A DNA stretch of 62,000 nucleotides, taken from Symbiodinium natans. Its lineage: Eukaryota; Sar; Dinophyceae; Suessiales; Symbiodiniaceae. The notes beneath the pieces are model-generated. The model saw only the letters and a program-made list of their open reading frames with translations, did no database searches and was not told the DNA's origin. Positions 59,482 through 62,000 of the stretch are shown in pieces (within the stretch, counting starts at the first letter, position 1; every line of letters starts with the position of its first letter). Location: NCBI GenBank assembly GCA_905221605.1, contig CAJNDS010002743.1, positions 1 to 62,000 of the forward strand, written 5' to 3'. Position numbers and translations under genes: made by a program.

Positions 59482-61318
59482 TGTGGCCTCAAGGCCAAGA
59501 ACCAAGCAAAACGACGACTAATGCCATTCAAGGTGGTCTGGTTGGCTCCCTGATTAAGTGCCTGCACATGACCAAGGCCTCGCGTCATTTGCAGGTGAAA
59601 CATTCTGACATTCTGAATTATGATATTATTGTGGTTGGCGCAAGACGACTTGCGGCGCAAGACGCATTCACAGGCGTGCTGGTCGGTTTTGCCACTAGGT
59701 GCCGCAAACACGAAAATCACCACTAAATCCGGCAGGACTCGAAACTTCGGCTCCATGTTGTGCGTGGAGCTGCGATTCATCATGCAGGGCAGCATCCAGC
59801 CGCGGCATGGCTCCACATGGCCCTACATGCCGGCCGCAGGTTTCGCGTGTTTGCTCTGGTTACCCTGGTTGTGGCCGACCACGAGGTTACAGCAAAGATC
59901 TAAGCATAGCTGTGCACGACGTGGCCCAAGTGACATACGCACTCGGCAAGCCGAGCTGGTTGCTGTGCTCACTGCAATCTGAACGAGAATGGCATGCGAA
60001 CAACGGAGGAGGTTTCTGATCCGGCAAGCTCAGAATGCCATCTGAGACGCCGCAAGCTGCTCAATGCCGCTGTATTTTCGGTGTTTCACTGCACTCGGCT
60101 GTCAGGTCCTCTGATGTCCTCTGACAGCCCAGCGAAGCAAGTTTTTTTGGCAGCTCCACACATAACATACATGCACGGACTGTTTGCCGGACATGCCGGG
60201 TCTTGCTATTTCGGGAAGTACAATTCAGGGAGGGATCTACTGCCAAATACAGGCAACTATCAACTCAGAATACGGATGTGGTGACAGACTCGAGGGCCTT
60301 GGAGACAGAGTCTTTGCACGCATGCGAAATGTGAATGCGCGCAGGCACCTAGGAGCCTCACGACTGGCGCGTCGTGATCAACAGCGAGACTTTGGCTTGC
60401 CTGGGTGATGAAAGTGAGCACGACTTGATCACTACAAACGAGCACACATCAACCGCCGCAACCACCACTGTCATGTCTAGTGCAACATACCAGTACCACT
60501 TAACACTCCCACTCTTGCTCCCCCCCGCCCTAAGCTTTGAGGGATGATTCCGATTGGGTATGTTTTGCTCGTTGGCAAGGCTCAAGCCATTGGACGGCCA
60601 GTCGGAAAGCAAAGCATCTGGTATGTCAGTTCGTACTGAACGATCGGCTTTGTTGCTTTCTTAAGGTATGAGTACTCACAGTCCGGAAATTCAGGCTAGA
60701 GTGACGAAAGTTCATCAAGATACGACAACTCTGTGGAAGAGATCTCAACATATTCTGCACATGTTTCAGTGAAACCTTTGCAAAGGACGGCTTTCTCGTC
60801 CGCCGAATAGGACAGAAGGATGCAACCACCACTGCCAGAACCCACAAGCAAGGAAATAAACGAGAAAATCTGAACCTAACACAAATTTTACAAATCCCTT
60901 CTTCCATGTCGATCACGTATTCCCTGCAGCCAGGAGTTTAAGGAAGCTTGCAGTAAAAGCGCCTGTGGGCGAAAAATGGGCGAATGACTCCACGCGATAC
61001 TGACACAGCCAGCATTTCTGTTGATTTCTGAAGCTTGTCACACGGTCCCTGTGCAAAGTGTAGTGGTATATTTTGAAAATTCCGTCTCATGTGCAGAAAA
61101 AAGCCGCGAACACTTCAGTTCACCTGCGGGAGAAATCCCGAAAAAGCTGCGAGAAGCTTTGTACGAGTAAGTTGGGTGCTCTTGATTGGCCTGAGAGCAC
61201 TGGCCAAAGAATCTGAAGTCTTGGGCTCGATGCGTATTAGATTGATACCTTACGATGCTTTCATGACCCGGTCAAAGACGAATGAGGGCCAACGGTTGCT
61301 CATGAATGCTCGCCTTGT
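59482..61318. other. No gene assigned; one possible membrane exon
   Basis: At about 60515-60430 the minus strand reads VKWYWYVALDMTVVVAAVDV then CSFVVIK, and at about 60865-60790 LFPCLWVLAVVVASFC then basic residues. Both could be membrane segments of one minus-strand gene, but no family is recognised. Confidence 0.28.
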
Positions 61319-62000
61319 CGTCCCCCTGACGCCCAGCAAGGGGCCATCTGATACTGATGATGTTCACCTTGTCGCGTTCTCACGCCCAGCAAGGGGCCAA
61401 CTGATGCTGATGATGCTCACCTTGTCGGGTTCTCACGCCCAGCAAGGCTTAACTGATGCTCATGATGCTCGCCTTGTCGGCCCCCTGACGCCCAGCAAGG
61501 GGCCATCTGATACTGATGATGTTCACCTTGTCGCGTTCTCACGCCCAGCAAGGGGCCAACTGATGCTGATGATGCTCGCCTTGTCGGGTTCTCACGCCCA
61601 GCAAGGCTTAACTGATGCTCATTATGCTCGCCTTGTCGTCCCCCTGACGCCCAGCAAGGGGCCATCTGATGCTGATGATGTTCGCCTTGTCGCGTTCTCA
61701 CGCACAGCAAGGGGCCAACTGATGCTGATGATGCTCGCCTTGTCGGGTTCTCACGCCCAGCAAGGCCTAACTGATGCTCATGATGCTCGCCTTGTCGGCC
61801 CCCTGACGCCCAGCAAGGGGCCATCTGATACTGATGATGTTCACCTTGTCGCGTTCTCACGCCCAGCAAGGGGCCAACTGATGCTGATGATGCTCGCCTT
61901 GTCGGGTTCTCACGCCCAGCAAGGCTTAACTGATGCTCATGATGCTCGCCTTGTCGGCCCCCTGACGCCCAGCAAGGGGCCATCTGATACTGATGATGTT
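61319..62000. repeat. 159-bp higher-order satellite of three monomers
   Basis: Monomers share CGCCTTGTCG, CACGCCCAGCAAGG and CTGATGCTGATGATG. They come in fixed order with lengths 54, 53 and 52 bases, giving a 159-base period seen from the phrase ATCTGATACTGATG-like positions at about 61328, 61488, 61647, 61806 and 61966. The array runs off the right end of the window. Because 159 is divisible by three, a minus-strand frame stays open for 188 codons as a 53-residue repeat; this is probably a by-product. Confidence 0.95.

Noticed and set aside
61417-61983. 188-codon repeat protein
   Set aside because: It is a satellite whose period is divisible by three; there is no start context, no exon structure and no family. 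Kept as a finding, not as a gene.
61319-62000. CRISPR-like array of repeats and spacers
   Set aside because: Monomers are contiguous diverged copies without unique spacers, and the host is a eukaryote.

Overview
This window is nuclear DNA of a eukaryote, most likely a dinoflagellate. I would lean to the Suessiales (Symbiodiniaceae or Polarella-like), but the sequence does not prove the genus. Coding sequence occurs only as short exons (about 25 to 280 bases) split by short introns, and no long continuous gene is present. Splice donors are a mix of GC, GT and GA, with AG usually followed by G at the acceptor. Interspersed TTTAGGG/CCCTAAA tracts are common, and every gene I can read lies on the minus strand. 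These are dinoflagellate traits. Nothing bacterial, viral or organellar was seen.

Layout. 1-3900: (CA)/(CACGAA) low-complexity DNA, GA-rich tracts and unassigned DNA. 3925-5173 and 7600-8843: two nearly identical copies of a 1.25 kb segment, each carrying three exons of a charged, coiled-coil-like protein. 8844-9637: nine palindromic hairpin units in tandem. 9638-11930: three copies of a roughly 0.85-1.05 kb repeat that contains several foldback elements. 12017-12375: another small foldback family set in poly-C. 14576-19010 and 20858-24475: two tandem paralogues of a K+-dependent Na+/Ca2+ exchanger (NCKX, SLC24 family), each readable as 19 exons with the frame kept throughout. 32290-35988: a single-domain voltage-gated cation channel with S1-S6, pore and a C-terminal EF-hand. 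36667-37282: a non-autonomous DNA transposon with 25-bp terminal inverted repeats and a 10-bp target-site duplication. 39431-43310: exons of one or more unidentified genes. 47515-48350: an 800-base AT/TA island. 48.4-61 kb: scattered possible exons, a G/T-rich and a C/A-rich minisatellite, and much unassigned DNA. 61319-62000: a 159-bp higher-order satellite built of 54-, 53- and 52-bp monomers.

How the genes fit together: the three confidently identified genes (two exchangers and an EF-hand voltage-gated channel) all concern cation, probably Ca2+, transport across membranes and share one strand within 22 kb. This is a unidirectional cluster; a functional link is inference. The two exchanger copies keep the same exon boundaries while their donor dinucleotides differ (GT, GC, GA), and several junctions carry 3-5 base direct repeats, which bears on how dinoflagellate introns arise and are recognised.
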